From CAZRCZ01 sp964598765 (GTDB lineage Bacteria; Sumerlaeota; Sumerlaeia; MVZB01; JAJFLK01): DNA of 64,000 bases. The stretch covers positions 1-64,000 of the forward strand of contig CAZRCZ010000002.1 in the NCBI GenBank assembly GCA_964598765.1, read 5' to 3'. The notes beneath the pieces were generated by a model that worked only from the letters and a program-made list of their open reading frames with translations, made no database searches and had not been told where the DNA came from. The position numbers and the translations under genes are program-made. Every line of letters begins with the position of its first letter. Position 1 is the first letter of the stretch. Below, piece by piece: positions 43,992 through 52,768 of the stretch.

Positions 43992-46769
43992 ATGAGGAAT
44001 TCACCACAGAGGCACAGAGAAGTGGCTAAATGCGAGAAGCAAATCTTCCATAGTTCTCTGTGTCTCTGTGGTGCATTCTTCATCATGTCCATGCAGGCTC
44101 GGTCCGAACCCTCTCCGCCGCCGCATCGGGTTTTCTCGTCGAGTCGTTATTCCATGGACGAAATCCTCACGCGTCCCTATGACACCGAAACGCCGATGGG
44201 ATGCGTCGGCCCGCGGCTTTGGGCGACGAGTCCGCAAGGATGGGGATTTCGCAACGACGTTCATTGGATTTTTTTGACGAATTTTCATGCGTTCGAAATT
44301 GAAGTGAACGATGAGCATGGGCGATTGGAGCCGGAGCGCGCGACCTATTTTCCGAGTCACATCCACATGGAAGGCGCGAAGCGAATGGGAGCCGTCGCGT
44401 CGGCGTCATTCACGTTTTCCCCCGACAACGCGCAGAGTCCGCTGGGCAGGCCGTTCTTGCCGGAGAAACGCTGGACTTGTTGGTCGAGCGGCAAACGGGA
44501 GGATTGGTATGAAGTGGAATTTGGCTCTTCCAAATTGCTGACGGGATTTCGTCTTTTCTTTTTCGACGACGCGCCGACGGGAGGATGCCGACCTCCGGAC
44601 GATGTAAAAATCGAAAAATGGATGGGAGGCGAGGTTTGGTCACCGATGAACATTCTGAAGCAGACGCCGCAAAAACCGGGGCCGAATGAAAATGTGTTTT
44701 CCATCGAGCCTATTCATGCCAGTCGGGTGCGATTTGTTTTCCGCAATGCGGGAGAAAAATTCTACACGGGACTTTACGGATTCGAGCCGATTGAATCGGA
44801 AGAGACGCAGGGTTATGCGCCAGTGTCCGTCGAGATCATCGCCGACAAATTCATCACCAACGACGACGTTTTGATGACGCTGATGAAGTTTCATAATCCG
44901 AGCAAAACCCCGATCAAAGTTTCGCTGGCGGTCTCCGCCCCACAACTGGTCTCGCGCGCCAAACCGGCTCTGGAAATGAAGGAGATCGCATGGCCGGGTT
45001 GGACGGGGTATCGGGTTGCCTCTTCGGTTACGTTGCAAGGGGTGGAGGTCGCGTGTCAAATGGCGCACCTTCACAATTGGAGATTGACCAACCCGAACAA
45101 CCCGATGATCGAGCTGGAAATGAAACCCGGGCAAAGCGGTGAATTTCGCGTCGCGCTAGCGATGGACATTGACCCCGCCGCGGCAGAACGCGCGATGGAG
45201 AAGCGCTTGAAAGATGCAGATCCGCTAGCCGTCCAGAAGACGGAATATCAGTTGTGGTTCGACGACAATCTTCCCTACTTCGATTGCTCCGATCCTTGGA
45301 TTACGAAGATGTATTATCATCGCGCTTACAATTTGCGAAAAAATTCGATGGATCCCAAATTGGGGAAGATGCAATCCAAGGCGTTCAGCGAGGGACGATG
45401 GCGGAGCGTCTGGTATCCCAACGTCATCAGCTACGGCGGCGGCCATCAAATCCGCGAATCGCGCTGGCTGAGGGACAAGAGTTGGTGGGAGGGACAGTTG
45501 CGGACCTTCGCCGAGAACGAAAAGCCGGATGGCGTCTATCCGAGCCATGTCCGCCCCGAAGGACAAAAGGGGGGACAATACACCGATTGGATTACTTCGA
45601 CCGCGTGGGACGGTTACCTCGTTCACCCCGACAAGGAATTTTTGGCGAGCGTCGCGGACAAGCTTGCGGTGAACACGCGAGGGTGGCAAAAAGTTTATGA
45701 TCCCGACGGCGACGGATTGCTTTTCGTGGACAGCCATTGGTGGACGGGAATGGAGTGGCAACCGTCGTTCTTCGCGCCGGGGGATTACAAAACCGATCCC
45801 AAGGACCGAATGCAACCCTTGAAGCGCGGCAAAATTGATCGCGTGGATTTGACCGCCTACAACTACGGCAACGCTTCCGCCGTGGGAAAAATTTACCGCG
45901 AACTCGGCAAGGAAGATCAGGCGAAAGAATTTGAGCAACTCGCGGAAAAAATCAAATCGGCGATGATGGAAAAAATGTGGGACGGACCGAAGCGATTTTT
46001 TTATTCGCTCGATCACGAGGACCACCGCAAGGTTCCGGTGAAGGAAGTGATCGGCGTTTATCCTTTTTATTTCGGCATGTTGCCGACGGGCAGAGGATTC
46101 GAAGACGCTTGGGCGAGCATCACCGACCCGAACCAATTTTGGACGCCGTGGCCGGTCGCTTCGGCGTCGAAGGAATGTCCCGCCTATTCGCAGGACGGCT
46201 GGCCGACCGACAAAGGGGGATCGGGTTGCATGTGGAACGGCCCGACGTGGCCGCACGCCAATTCGCTCGTCTTGACCGCGATGGAGCAAACCCTGCGCGC
46301 CGAGCGCGACGCCAAACTCACCGATCCCCAATACTCCCGGGCGCTGACGAACGAACATTTCTGGAAACTCTTTGAGTCCTTTACGCGCGCGCAATACAAA
46401 AACCAAGACCTTCAATATCCGTGGACGGGCGAGTTCTACAACGGCGAGACGGCGAAATGGAAAACCAACGAGCGCGATTACAACCATTCGACGTGGATTG
46501 ATATTCTCATCACCGGCGTCGTCGGGCTGGTTCCGCGCCCCGACAATACGCTTGAAATTGATCCGCTGATTCCCGCCGGAAAGCTGGAGCATTTCCTATT
46601 GGATGGTTTGAATTATCGCGGACACGACGTCACGGTCGTGTGGGACGATCCGCAAGGAAAAAAGGATCATTATGGCGACGGCCGACGCGGCTTGGATGTT
46701 TATATTGACGGGAAATTGGCGAAGTCCTCGCCGAAACTTGAAAGGCTGACCGTTGATCTCAAAAAATAA
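43992..46769 (+). CDS. secreted glycoside hydrolase with F5/8-type and alpha/alpha-barrel domains
   Basis: A 925-aa protein. Its first 35 residues come from a CACAGAGGCACAGAGAAG inverted repeat (44001-44080) and include a signal-like core SSLCLCGAFFIMSM. Residues about 135-225 resemble an F5/8 type C (CBM32-like) domain: WTCWSSGKREDWYEVEFGSS and FRLFFFDDAPTGGCRPPDD. Residues about 420-880 form an (alpha/alpha)6 barrel of the trehalase/GH63/mannosylglycerate-hydrolase type, with GGSGCMWNGPTWPHANSLVL as the best motif and acidic residues in DWITSTAWDGY. The exact GH family and sugar are unknown. The next gene encodes a second barrel enzyme. Confidence 0.78.
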   Translation: MRNSPQRHREVAKCEKQIFHSSLCLCGAFFIMSMQARSEPSPPPHRVFSSSRYSMDEILTRPYDTETPMGCVGPRLWATSPQGWGFRNDVHWIFLTNFHAFEIEVNDEHGRLEPERATYFPSHIHMEGAKRMGAVASASFTFSPDNAQSPLGRPFLPEKRWTCWSSGKREDWYEVEFGSSKLLTGFRLFFFDDAPTGGCRPPDDVKIEKWMGGEVWSPMNILKQTPQKPGPNENVFSIEPIHASRVRFVFRNAGEKFYTGLYGFEPIESEETQGYAPVSVEIIADKFITNDDVLMTLMKFHNPSKTPIKVSLAVSAPQLVSRAKPALEMKEIAWPGWTGYRVASSVTLQGVEVACQMAHLHNWRLTNPNNPMIELEMKPGQSGEFRVALAMDIDPAAAERAMEKRLKDADPLAVQKTEYQLWFDDNLPYFDCSDPWITKMYYHRAYNLRKNSMDPKLGKMQSKAFSEGRWRSVWYPNVISYGGGHQIRESRWLRDKSWWEGQLRTFAENEKPDGVYPSHVRPEGQKGGQYTDWITSTAWDGYLVHPDKEFLASVADKLAVNTRGWQKVYDPDGDGLLFVDSHWWTGMEWQPSFFAPGDYKTDPKDRMQPLKRGKIDRVDLTAYNYGNASAVGKIYRELGKEDQAKEFEQLAEKIKSAMMEKMWDGPKRFFYSLDHEDHRKVPVKEVIGVYPFYFGMLPTGRGFEDAWASITDPNQFWTPWPVASASKECPAYSQDGWPTDKGGSGCMWNGPTWPHANSLVLTAMEQTLRAERDAKLTDPQYSRALTNEHFWKLFESFTRAQYKNQDLQYPWTGEFYNGETAKWKTNERDYNHSTWIDILITGVVGLVPRPDNTLEIDPLIPAGKLEHFLLDGLNYRGHDVTVVWDDPQGKKDHYGDGRRGLDVYIDGKLAKSSPKLERLTVDLKK

Positions 46770-46840
46770 AATGGGATTCCAGATGGAAACGAGAAGTGGG
46801 ACAAATTCAGGACTCTTATCATGAGTCAAAAGCGTAACTT

Positions 46841-46962
46841 TGGAGCGCGGCGGCTTGCCGCCGCTTTTCCAGCGCGAGCTTGCTCGCGCCGCTTAACGAC
46901 AACTTCTTCATTCGGCGGCAAGCCGCCTCAGCCAAAGCGGGAGCAAGCTCCCGCACTCCACA
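46841..46962. repeat. GCGGCTTGCCGCCG / GCGAGCTTGCTCGC inverted-repeat element, copy 1
   Basis: The element begins TGGAGCGCGGCGGCTTGCCG and ends CGGGAGCAAGCTCCCGCACTCCA, with inner hairpins around GCGCGAGCTTGCTCGCGC and GGCGGCAAGCCGCC. A second copy is at 50516-50637. Here it lies directly at the 5' end of a glycosidase gene, whose reading frame remains open through it. Confidence 0.8.
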
Positions 46963-46964
46963 AT

Positions 46965-49010
46965 TTGAGCCTGATCGTCGTTCTGATTGTTTGGATTTTT
47001 GCTCTGGTTTGTTGCCCAAATGATTCGCAAGCCGCCGACGATCAAACCTTCCACGGCCGCCACTACGCCGGACGGGGCGACCGGGAATACCTTGAACTCT
47101 TGGAAAAAGCGCGACGGATGTTCGAGCCGGACCCGGAATATCCCAATCTCTCCATGCTCTACACGCCCGCGTGGAACGGACTCGTCGAAGGGCCGACGTG
47201 GGATGCGTGGTGGATTCAGAATAGCTACGGAACGACCTATTGCGCGCTTCCGTTTCTGCAGGAGCCGTTCGTGACGTTCCTGCAAAACTCGCAGGATTTG
47301 TGGTTCGATCAGATGGGGGACGGCAAGCGGGCGGGGTTCAACGGTTGGATCGCGCCCGATGGTTGCCTCTGCGACGCCGCGCGGCCGGGCTGGATCGTCT
47401 ATCGCCAAGGAGACGGCAGGACCGATATTCACGATTGGGCGGTCGAGTTCACCGCCGCCGGAATCGTCCTTCAAGCCGAGGCGCTTCTCATCAGCCGCGA
47501 CGAAAAAGCGATCGCGCATTTTCTTCCGCTTTTGGAGCGATGCGCCGAATTCATCGAAAGCCGACGCGATCCGAATAACAATTTATTTCTCGCCGGACCG
47601 GCGGCGAATCTTCTCGCGCCGAGTTACGCCGGCTACAAAAAACCGGACGGAACCTACGGCCAAGCCTATCTGGCGGGACTTTCGATCACCTATATCGCCG
47701 CGCTGGATCGAATGATCGAAGTGGAAAAACTGGCCGGACGACCGGACCGCGCGAAATTGTATGAAGAACGCCGGGAAAAAACGCGCGCCGGATTGCCCGC
47801 GCTCACGACCGACGAAGGCTACTTCATCAAATCGCTCGACCCCGACGGGACCAAACATGGCGTCTTCGGCGCGGCGAACCACGGCTACTTTGAAGCCTCG
47901 CCCAATCACGACGCCATCGCGTTCCGCGTCGTGGACGACAAACAGGCCAACCGAATCTACGACAAAATCGCCTCGATTCCGGGTCTTCGCCCCTACGATT
48001 TCATCATCCCGAATTATCCCTCGCTCGACGACATGTATGAGAAACCGGAGGGGCTTTGGGAATTCGGGCGATGGGTGAACGGCGGACATTGGTCCACCTG
48101 CGAGGCGCGGATGATCCTCGCCTATTATCGGCTGGGCAAATTCGAGGACGCGCGGCGATCCATGAAGCGGATTCTCGGTTTCGCCGAACGATGGCGGATG
48201 GACAACCCGCTCGTGAAATTCGGGAGCGACGTTTACCAGCCGCAACAGCCGATCAACATCACCTACGACGCCTTCGGTCCTCCGGCGGCGATGATCCGGG
48301 GATTGTTTGAATACATCTACACGGCGGACGGATTGACGCTGATTCCGCATATTCCGTCGGGGATTACGCAATTTCATCAGCTTGATCCGATTCACTTCGG
48401 ACAAAAGTGGTTCTACATTTCGACGGTTGGAACAGGTCCGATCAATTCAGTTAAATTGACACGGGATCGCGGAATGAATTTGCTCCGCGCGAAAAAATTG
48501 GGCAAGGGAAAGGACCGTTCACAATCCATTACAACCCTTGACAAATCTTCGGTCCATCTTGCCTACGATCAAATCGGGAGCGGCGAAACAATCTGCATTC
48601 ACATGGAGCAATCCGCGAATGAGGACCCGCTTCCATCACCCGAACAGGAAGCAAAACCTTCAACTGGCTCTTCGCCGCGTGAATTTGCGGATCGTTTAAT
48701 AGAAGTGCAAAGGTGGAAAACCGAGCTACTCAAGAGTGGATTGGGATCAAGCTATGAAGATGCACATGCGGGATTGTTTATTGTCAGCGTCACAAATTTC
48801 AGTTCACGGGTCGAAATGATGACGAATGGAAAACTCAGGCCGCTTCCCGAAGCCTCCGCCAAAGTTGCCGACCTATGTTACGTAGAGACGGCCAACAAGC
48901 TTTACGACGGCTTGGCGAAGCAAATCGAGTCCTACGCCGCGAGCGACGATCCGAGGAAGAAGAAGATTTACGATCTCTGGATTCGCTCGCGCAAGCCGAC
49001 AACGCCCTGA
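46965..49010 (+). CDS. secreted (alpha/alpha)6-barrel glycoside hydrolase
   Basis: I place the start at the TTG at 46965 because it opens a good signal peptide (MSLIVVLIVWIFALVCC, ending SQAA). The 48 in-frame residues before it are translated repeat element (RRLAAAFPARACS, KREQAPALHN). The 681-aa product has a barrel with GPTWDAWWIQNSYGTTYCALPF, DIHDWAVEFTAAGIVLQAEA, and later KPEGLWEFGRWVNGGHWST. It resembles the GH63/trehalase-like clan and the C-terminal half of the preceding gene. From about residue 500 there is a less conserved region (KGKDRSQSITTLDK) and a helical C-terminus. The two genes are 195 bases apart and probably attack the same polysaccharide. Confidence 0.74.
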   Translation: MSLIVVLIVWIFALVCCPNDSQAADDQTFHGRHYAGRGDREYLELLEKARRMFEPDPEYPNLSMLYTPAWNGLVEGPTWDAWWIQNSYGTTYCALPFLQEPFVTFLQNSQDLWFDQMGDGKRAGFNGWIAPDGCLCDAARPGWIVYRQGDGRTDIHDWAVEFTAAGIVLQAEALLISRDEKAIAHFLPLLERCAEFIESRRDPNNNLFLAGPAANLLAPSYAGYKKPDGTYGQAYLAGLSITYIAALDRMIEVEKLAGRPDRAKLYEERREKTRAGLPALTTDEGYFIKSLDPDGTKHGVFGAANHGYFEASPNHDAIAFRVVDDKQANRIYDKIASIPGLRPYDFIIPNYPSLDDMYEKPEGLWEFGRWVNGGHWSTCEARMILAYYRLGKFEDARRSMKRILGFAERWRMDNPLVKFGSDVYQPQQPINITYDAFGPPAAMIRGLFEYIYTADGLTLIPHIPSGITQFHQLDPIHFGQKWFYISTVGTGPINSVKLTRDRGMNLLRAKKLGKGKDRSQSITTLDKSSVHLAYDQIGSGETICIHMEQSANEDPLPSPEQEAKPSTGSSPREFADRLIEVQRWKTELLKSGLGSSYEDAHAGLFIVSVTNFSSRVEMMTNGKLRPLPEASAKVADLCYVETANKLYDGLAKQIESYAASDDPRKKKIYDLWIRSRKPTTP

Positions 49011-49047
49011 ATCGGCCGACGATTCACCGATCCACAATTTCATCCGC

Positions 49048-49127
49048 AACCGAGCCGCGACCGTAAGGGAGCGTCCCGCCCGCGAGATGTTTGTTTTTGG
49101 ACGCTCGCTCACGCTCGCGGCTCGGTT
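49048..49127. repeat. REP-like inverted pair
   Basis: AACCGAGCCGCGACCGTAAG with GGAGCG (49048-49073) faces its complement (49102-49127) across 28 bases. Related pairs are at 24687-24762 and 32657-32731; single units are inside the propeller gene at about 4551 and 4675. Confidence 0.75.
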
Positions 49128-49207
49128 GCCTCCGATCCGGCTGACTCCAAAATCCAAATCGCGTCCTTCCATCCCGATTGAATTATCACCACGACCCGCG
49201 TAAAATT

Positions 49208-49438
49208 ATGGTTATGAACTCGGGCGCGAAAATGCTCATTTTCATCGGCGGAATTTTGATTCTGGCCGGCATTCTGTGGGGCGTTGCGGGGCGGTTCATT
49301 CCCTTCGGACGCCTTCCGGGGGACATCGCGGTCGAAAAGGAAAATTTTCGGTTTTATTTTCCGCTGGCAACTTGTCTGCTCTTGAGCATCGCGCTCACGT
49401 TAATCTTGAACCTCTTGGGTCGCCTTCTCGGAAAATAA
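49208..49438 (+). CDS. DUF2905 family small membrane protein
   Basis: A 76-aa protein (start ATG 49208 or 49214) with two transmembrane helices around a short loop, RFIPFGRLPGDIAVEKENF. The GRLPGDI(A/R)xExxxxxFYFP motif defines the DUF2905 family. Function is unknown; members are common in Gram-negative bacteria. DoxX follows in the same direction after 30 bases. Confidence 0.88.
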   Translation: MVMNSGAKMLIFIGGILILAGILWGVAGRFIPFGRLPGDIAVEKENFRFYFPLATCLLLSIALTLILNLLGRLLGK

Positions 49439-49468
49439 TCCACCTCAAGCCATGAAAGGAGTCCGGTC

Positions 49469-49879
49469 ATGTTTCTGAATCTGAAATTTTTGGGCCCGTT
49501 CCGGGACGTCGGTTTGCTGATCCTCCGCATTGGATTGGGAACCATGTTCATCATCCACGGCGGCACGAAGCTCTTGGCGGGACCGGAGCTTTGGGAAAAA
49601 GTCGGCGGGGCGATGGGCAATTTTGGGATTTCGTTCGCGCCGACCTTCTGGGGGCTGATGGCCGCGATGTCGGAATTCGGCGGCGGCGTTTGCCTTGTCC
49701 TCGGTTTTTTCATGCGCCCGGCCTGCGCGTTCATGGCGTTCACCATGGCCGTCGCGCTGTCCATGCATTTCAAAAATGGGGATTCCATCGGAACGTGGTC
49801 CCACGCCGCCGAGGACGGAATCGTTTTTCTCTCCCTGATTTTGATCGGACCGGGAAGATTGAGTTTGGATCGGGGCTGA
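49469..49879 (+). CDS. DoxX family membrane protein
   Basis: A 136-aa protein with four transmembrane segments, beginning LLILRIGLGTMFIIHGGTKL, the DoxX/SURF4 signature, and continuing with FWGLMAAMSEFGGGVCLVLGF. AGGAG-type ribosome binding site at about 49456. DoxX proteins are small quinone- or redox-associated membrane proteins whose role is mostly unknown. It converges with the cytochrome gene, 15 bases between stops. Confidence 0.9.
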   Translation: MFLNLKFLGPFRDVGLLILRIGLGTMFIIHGGTKLLAGPELWEKVGGAMGNFGISFAPTFWGLMAAMSEFGGGVCLVLGFFMRPACAFMAFTMAVALSMHFKNGDSIGTWSHAAEDGIVFLSLILIGPGRLSLDRG

Positions 49880-49894
49880 ATCTGCGCCCGGCGC

Positions 49895-50314
49895 TCAATG
49901 CGCTCCGGCCACCTTCTGTGAATCGCGGACCAGTTTGTGACATTCGACGCAACTCATCGTGACCTGCATGAATTGGAGCGTCGAGCCGTCGAGATTCTTG
50001 GCTTCCGCCATCGCCACGAGCTTGTCCACCGCCGAGCGGAACTCCACGCTCAACTGATTGTATTTCGGCGTTTGAATTTTTCTCCACTGCGCTTCCTGAC
50101 TGATGATGAGCAGTTCCTTGCCGCCGGTTTTGATCTTGTCGAAATCCTCCAGAGCAAGCCCCTCCAGAATGTTTTGCGCGTGCTGAAGTTTCTTCAGCAT
50201 GAGGGCGTCATGCCCCGACTCGGTCTTGACCGCGCCCATGATTCCCGCGCCAACCATCGCGGCGGCGACGACCGTGATTCCCAAAATTCCCCAACGCGAA
50301 CTTCGCTTTGACAT
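49895..50314 (-). CDS. cytochrome c'-like mono-haem protein
   Basis: A 139-aa exported protein with an N-terminal hydrophobic signal (about 9-27, GILGITVVAAAMVGAGIMG) and one haem-binding site near the C-terminus, CVECH (about 125-129). Haem at the end of a helical protein with HDALMLKKLQHAQNILEGL near the N-terminus suits a four-helix cytochrome c' or c556-like fold. Such proteins sense or scavenge NO or carry electrons in the periplasm. A GGGGGTAAG stretch precedes the ATG. Confidence 0.84.
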   Translation of the reverse strand: MSKRSSRWGILGITVVAAAMVGAGIMGAVKTESGHDALMLKKLQHAQNILEGLALEDFDKIKTGGKELLIISQEAQWRKIQTPKYNQLSVEFRSAVDKLVAMAEAKNLDGSTLQFMQVTMSCVECHKLVRDSQKVAGAH

Positions 50315-50897
50315 CTGACTTACCCCCTATGCGGACCTGACTGAGGCTGTCCGCGACGCGGAACAACCTTGCCGCGATTTTTGCCATGACGTTTTCATGC
50401 GGCGCAACGATCCTGACACAACCCCGCACGTTCATCAAGGTTTGACCGTTTGCGCCAAGTTGCTGGGTCCCCCTTCAGAAGTTGGAGCCGCCGAAGTGGA
50501 GTTCGAGCGCAATTTTGGAGTGCGGCGGCTTGCCGCCGCTTTTCCAGCGCGAGCTTGCTCGCGCCCGGACGCATCGTCGCTCCATGCGGCGGCAAGCCGC
50601 CGCAACGAAAGCGGGAGCAAGCTCCCGCACTCCACAAATTGATGCGCGCTCAGATGCCGCTTTTCCAATTCGGGGATTCCGGAACTCAAAAAGGCCCCAG
50701 TGGGGCATCTCAAAGTTGCTCGTGCCGGAGGGGAATTTGGGTCTCGCAAGGAGACCCGCATGGTCATGGGTTGGACCGCGGGTCAATTCTCCGCGGCGTG
50801 GTCTTGAACGCCGCTGTCGGGGCGGCGGTTGGGTTGAGTGTGTGCGTCGTAGGCTGGCGACAACTTTGAGATGCTCCGATCTGAAGCGCGCGCGAAG
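50315..50897. repeat. 583-base gene-free stretch with dispersed repeats
   Basis: It contains copy 2 of the GCGGCTTGCCGCCG element (50516-50637) and GGCCCCAGTGGGGC (50693-50706). An inverted pair ATCTCAAAGTTG (50708-50719) / CAACTTTGAGAT (about 50863-50874) encloses GGGTCTCGCAAGGAGACCC (50738-50756). ORFs in every frame here are short and unlike proteins. Confidence 0.7.
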
Positions 50898-51386
50898 TCA
50901 AAGGACGGCCATTTCGGCTTCGGACCTTGCCGTCCGATGCCGGCAAATGCCCGCCAGTGTTTCCGCGACGCGTTGCTTATCCAGAATTTTTCTCGGTCCG
51001 ATGAACCGATCGTCCTCGGCGACCAGCGCCAAGTCGTTCAGGGAGATGATTCCCAAAAGGTGATGATCCGAATCCACCACGGGCAGACGCCGAATTTGGT
51101 GGGCTTTCATCAACGCCTCGATTTTCTCGATCCGGTCATCCAGTTTGCACGTCTGCACGTCGCGGGACATCGCCGAGTTGACGCTGATGGAGGTCAACGG
51201 AAGTCCGCTGGTGTAGGCGGACATGCAGATGTCGCGGTCGGTGATCATTCCGACGAGGCGAAATCCCTTGTCGGTCACCGGCGCGCAACCGCAGTCGTTT
51301 TCCCACATGATTTGAGCCGCCCTTTTCAGGGTGTCGTCCGACTCGCAAATGCCGAGGTTGCTTGTCATCACGTCTTGCGCTTTCAT
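50898..51386 (-). CDS. CBS-domain pair protein
   Basis: A 162-aa cytosolic protein with an AGGAGGAGG ribosome binding site. It is made of two CBS motifs: MKAQDVMTSNLGICESDDTL with LVGMITDRDICM, and VNSAMSRDVQTCKLDD with IRRLPVVDSDHHLLGIISLNDL. Such pairs bind adenosine ligands (AMP, ATP, SAM) and act as energy sensors, or hibernation- or stress-linked regulators. The gene starts 26 bases after the guanylyltransferase-like gene, so the two form an operon divergent from the sensor kinase. Confidence 0.92.
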   Translation of the reverse strand: MKAQDVMTSNLGICESDDTLKRAAQIMWENDCGCAPVTDKGFRLVGMITDRDICMSAYTSGLPLTSISVNSAMSRDVQTCKLDDRIEKIEALMKAHQIRRLPVVDSDHHLLGIISLNDLALVAEDDRFIGPRKILDKQRVAETLAGICRHRTARSEAEMAVL

Positions 51387-51412
51387 GTTTTTCCTCCTCC
51401 TTTGAAAAAGTT

Positions 51413-52504
51413 TCAGAATGTCATGGACGGAGCCATGATTCTTCCGTTCGTCGAAAATTTGCGCGGGACTCCGTGACGGAGGCAGGTCGGAACACCCGCT
51501 CCGTCCTCGTTGGCGCCAAGAAACGCGGGCCGGACGCCGATCCGGCTCAGACATTCCACGACCCGCTCGGGACGTCCCCAATCGCTCCAATCCAATCCGA
51601 TCAGGGGAAGAACCGCGCTCGATCCGGTCGCGCGCTCCAAAATCTCGCGGGAGAAATCGGCGGGGCGCAACCGCGAGTAAACGTGCGCGAGCGCCAAGGC
51701 CGCGTGATCCCGGTCCACTTCGCCGTGACGAACCGCGCGAAGCACGCGGCGATACATCGTAAAGGCCTCGGTCGCTTCGGGAAGATGCCGTTCCCCCAAC
51801 GTCCACAGCAACCGGGCGCTGGAGGCGACGATCATCGTGTTCCACAAACTCCCCTGATGAAAAAGCTCGTTCGCCCGGATGGGATCGGGTTTCTCTTGGA
51901 AGGTTCGGACCGGCCAAGGAACCTCTTTGTTCCTCTCCGCCGTTCCCTTTGTGTCCGGCACGATCCAACCGTAATCCGTCTCGGGTCGGGTCGGCGTCGC
52001 GCCCAATAAGGTCAGACGCTCCGCGTCCGCTTCAATGGCCCAACAGGCGCGTCGAAGGTGTTCGATGAAAGCGGCTTCGGGATGAACGTAATGATCGGAA
52101 GGAAGGATGACAACGTCGGCGGAGGGGTCCTGTTCCGTGATGTAAGCCAGCGCGTGAAGGATGGCCGTCGCCGTGCCTCGGTCGGCCGGTTGGCGGAGGA
52201 TGACTTCCCCCAAGCCCGGATTCACCGCCTGTATGTAGAACGACTCATGTCCTTGGCCGATCACCGCGACGATGCGGTCCGGCGTGGCCAAGGCCGACGC
52301 TCGATCCAACGTGTGTTGGAGCATGGATCGCGTTCCGACAAAGGCGCAATACTGTTTGGGGCGATTCTCGTTCAACCATCGCAGGACCGTCGGACGCATC
52401 CGCTCCCCTTTGCCTCCGGCCAGAACGATCACCCAAGGGGAGGGCCGCGTTGTTTCGCGGGCTTTGTGTCTCGGAATTTCCCTCTCGCTTGTCAGGATCG
52501 GCAT
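51413..52504 (-). CDS. mannose-1-phosphate guanylyltransferase-like nucleotidyltransferase
   Basis: A 363-aa sugar-phosphate nucleotidyltransferase. The start at 52504 has GGGAGAAG upstream. The NTP-binding signature is VIVLAGGKGERMRP (about 24-37) with the conserved Lys in ENRPKQYCAFVG; VILPSDHYV holds the metal-binding Asp, and FQEKPD is the sugar-site motif. It most resembles ManC/GDP-mannose pyrophosphorylases, making an activated mannose for exopolysaccharide. There is no mannose-6-phosphate isomerase domain. CBS partner downstream. The pair lies back to back with an oxygen-sensor-like kinase, which suggests stress or redox control. Confidence 0.87.
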   Translation of the reverse strand: MPILTSEREIPRHKARETTRPSPWVIVLAGGKGERMRPTVLRWLNENRPKQYCAFVGTRSMLQHTLDRASALATPDRIVAVIGQGHESFYIQAVNPGLGEVILRQPADRGTATAILHALAYITEQDPSADVVILPSDHYVHPEAAFIEHLRRACWAIEADAERLTLLGATPTRPETDYGWIVPDTKGTAERNKEVPWPVRTFQEKPDPIRANELFHQGSLWNTMIVASSARLLWTLGERHLPEATEAFTMYRRVLRAVRHGEVDRDHAALALAHVYSRLRPADFSREILERATGSSAVLPLIGLDWSDWGRPERVVECLSRIGVRPAFLGANEDGAGVPTCLRHGVPRKFSTNGRIMAPSMTF

Positions 52505-52768
52505 GAGAACTTCTCCCTTCTGACTCCCGTTCGGACTTCCCAATTTTTTCCTTCCCTTCGTGGAAGGTCGCGCTCAATATCCATCTTCATCATCGGTTGG
52601 AATTTCTCCGGCGACAATCGGGCTTTCCCTCATTTTGGCGTAGGGGAATCCCCCACAACGGAAAAAGAAGAAAAAAGACGCCAATCTGTTTTTTGTTCTG
52701 GCCAAGGAACGCGGGCGCGGAGAAAATTGAGGGGTTTCCCGGCGAGGAGCAACGGGAACCGCTTTTTT

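Noticed and set aside
50398..51063. Plus-strand ORFs around 50397-51063
   Set aside because: They consist of translated repeat elements and antisense of the CBS gene, with no recognisable domain.
51387..51968. N-terminal extension of the CBS protein
   Set aside because: It overlaps the guanylyltransferase-like gene out of frame, and the ATG at 51386 has a strong ribosome binding site.
52058..52768. N-terminal extension of the haem-PAS kinase by about 237 residues
   Set aside because: It is antisense to the guanylyltransferase-like gene and shows no domain; the kinase domains begin after 52769.
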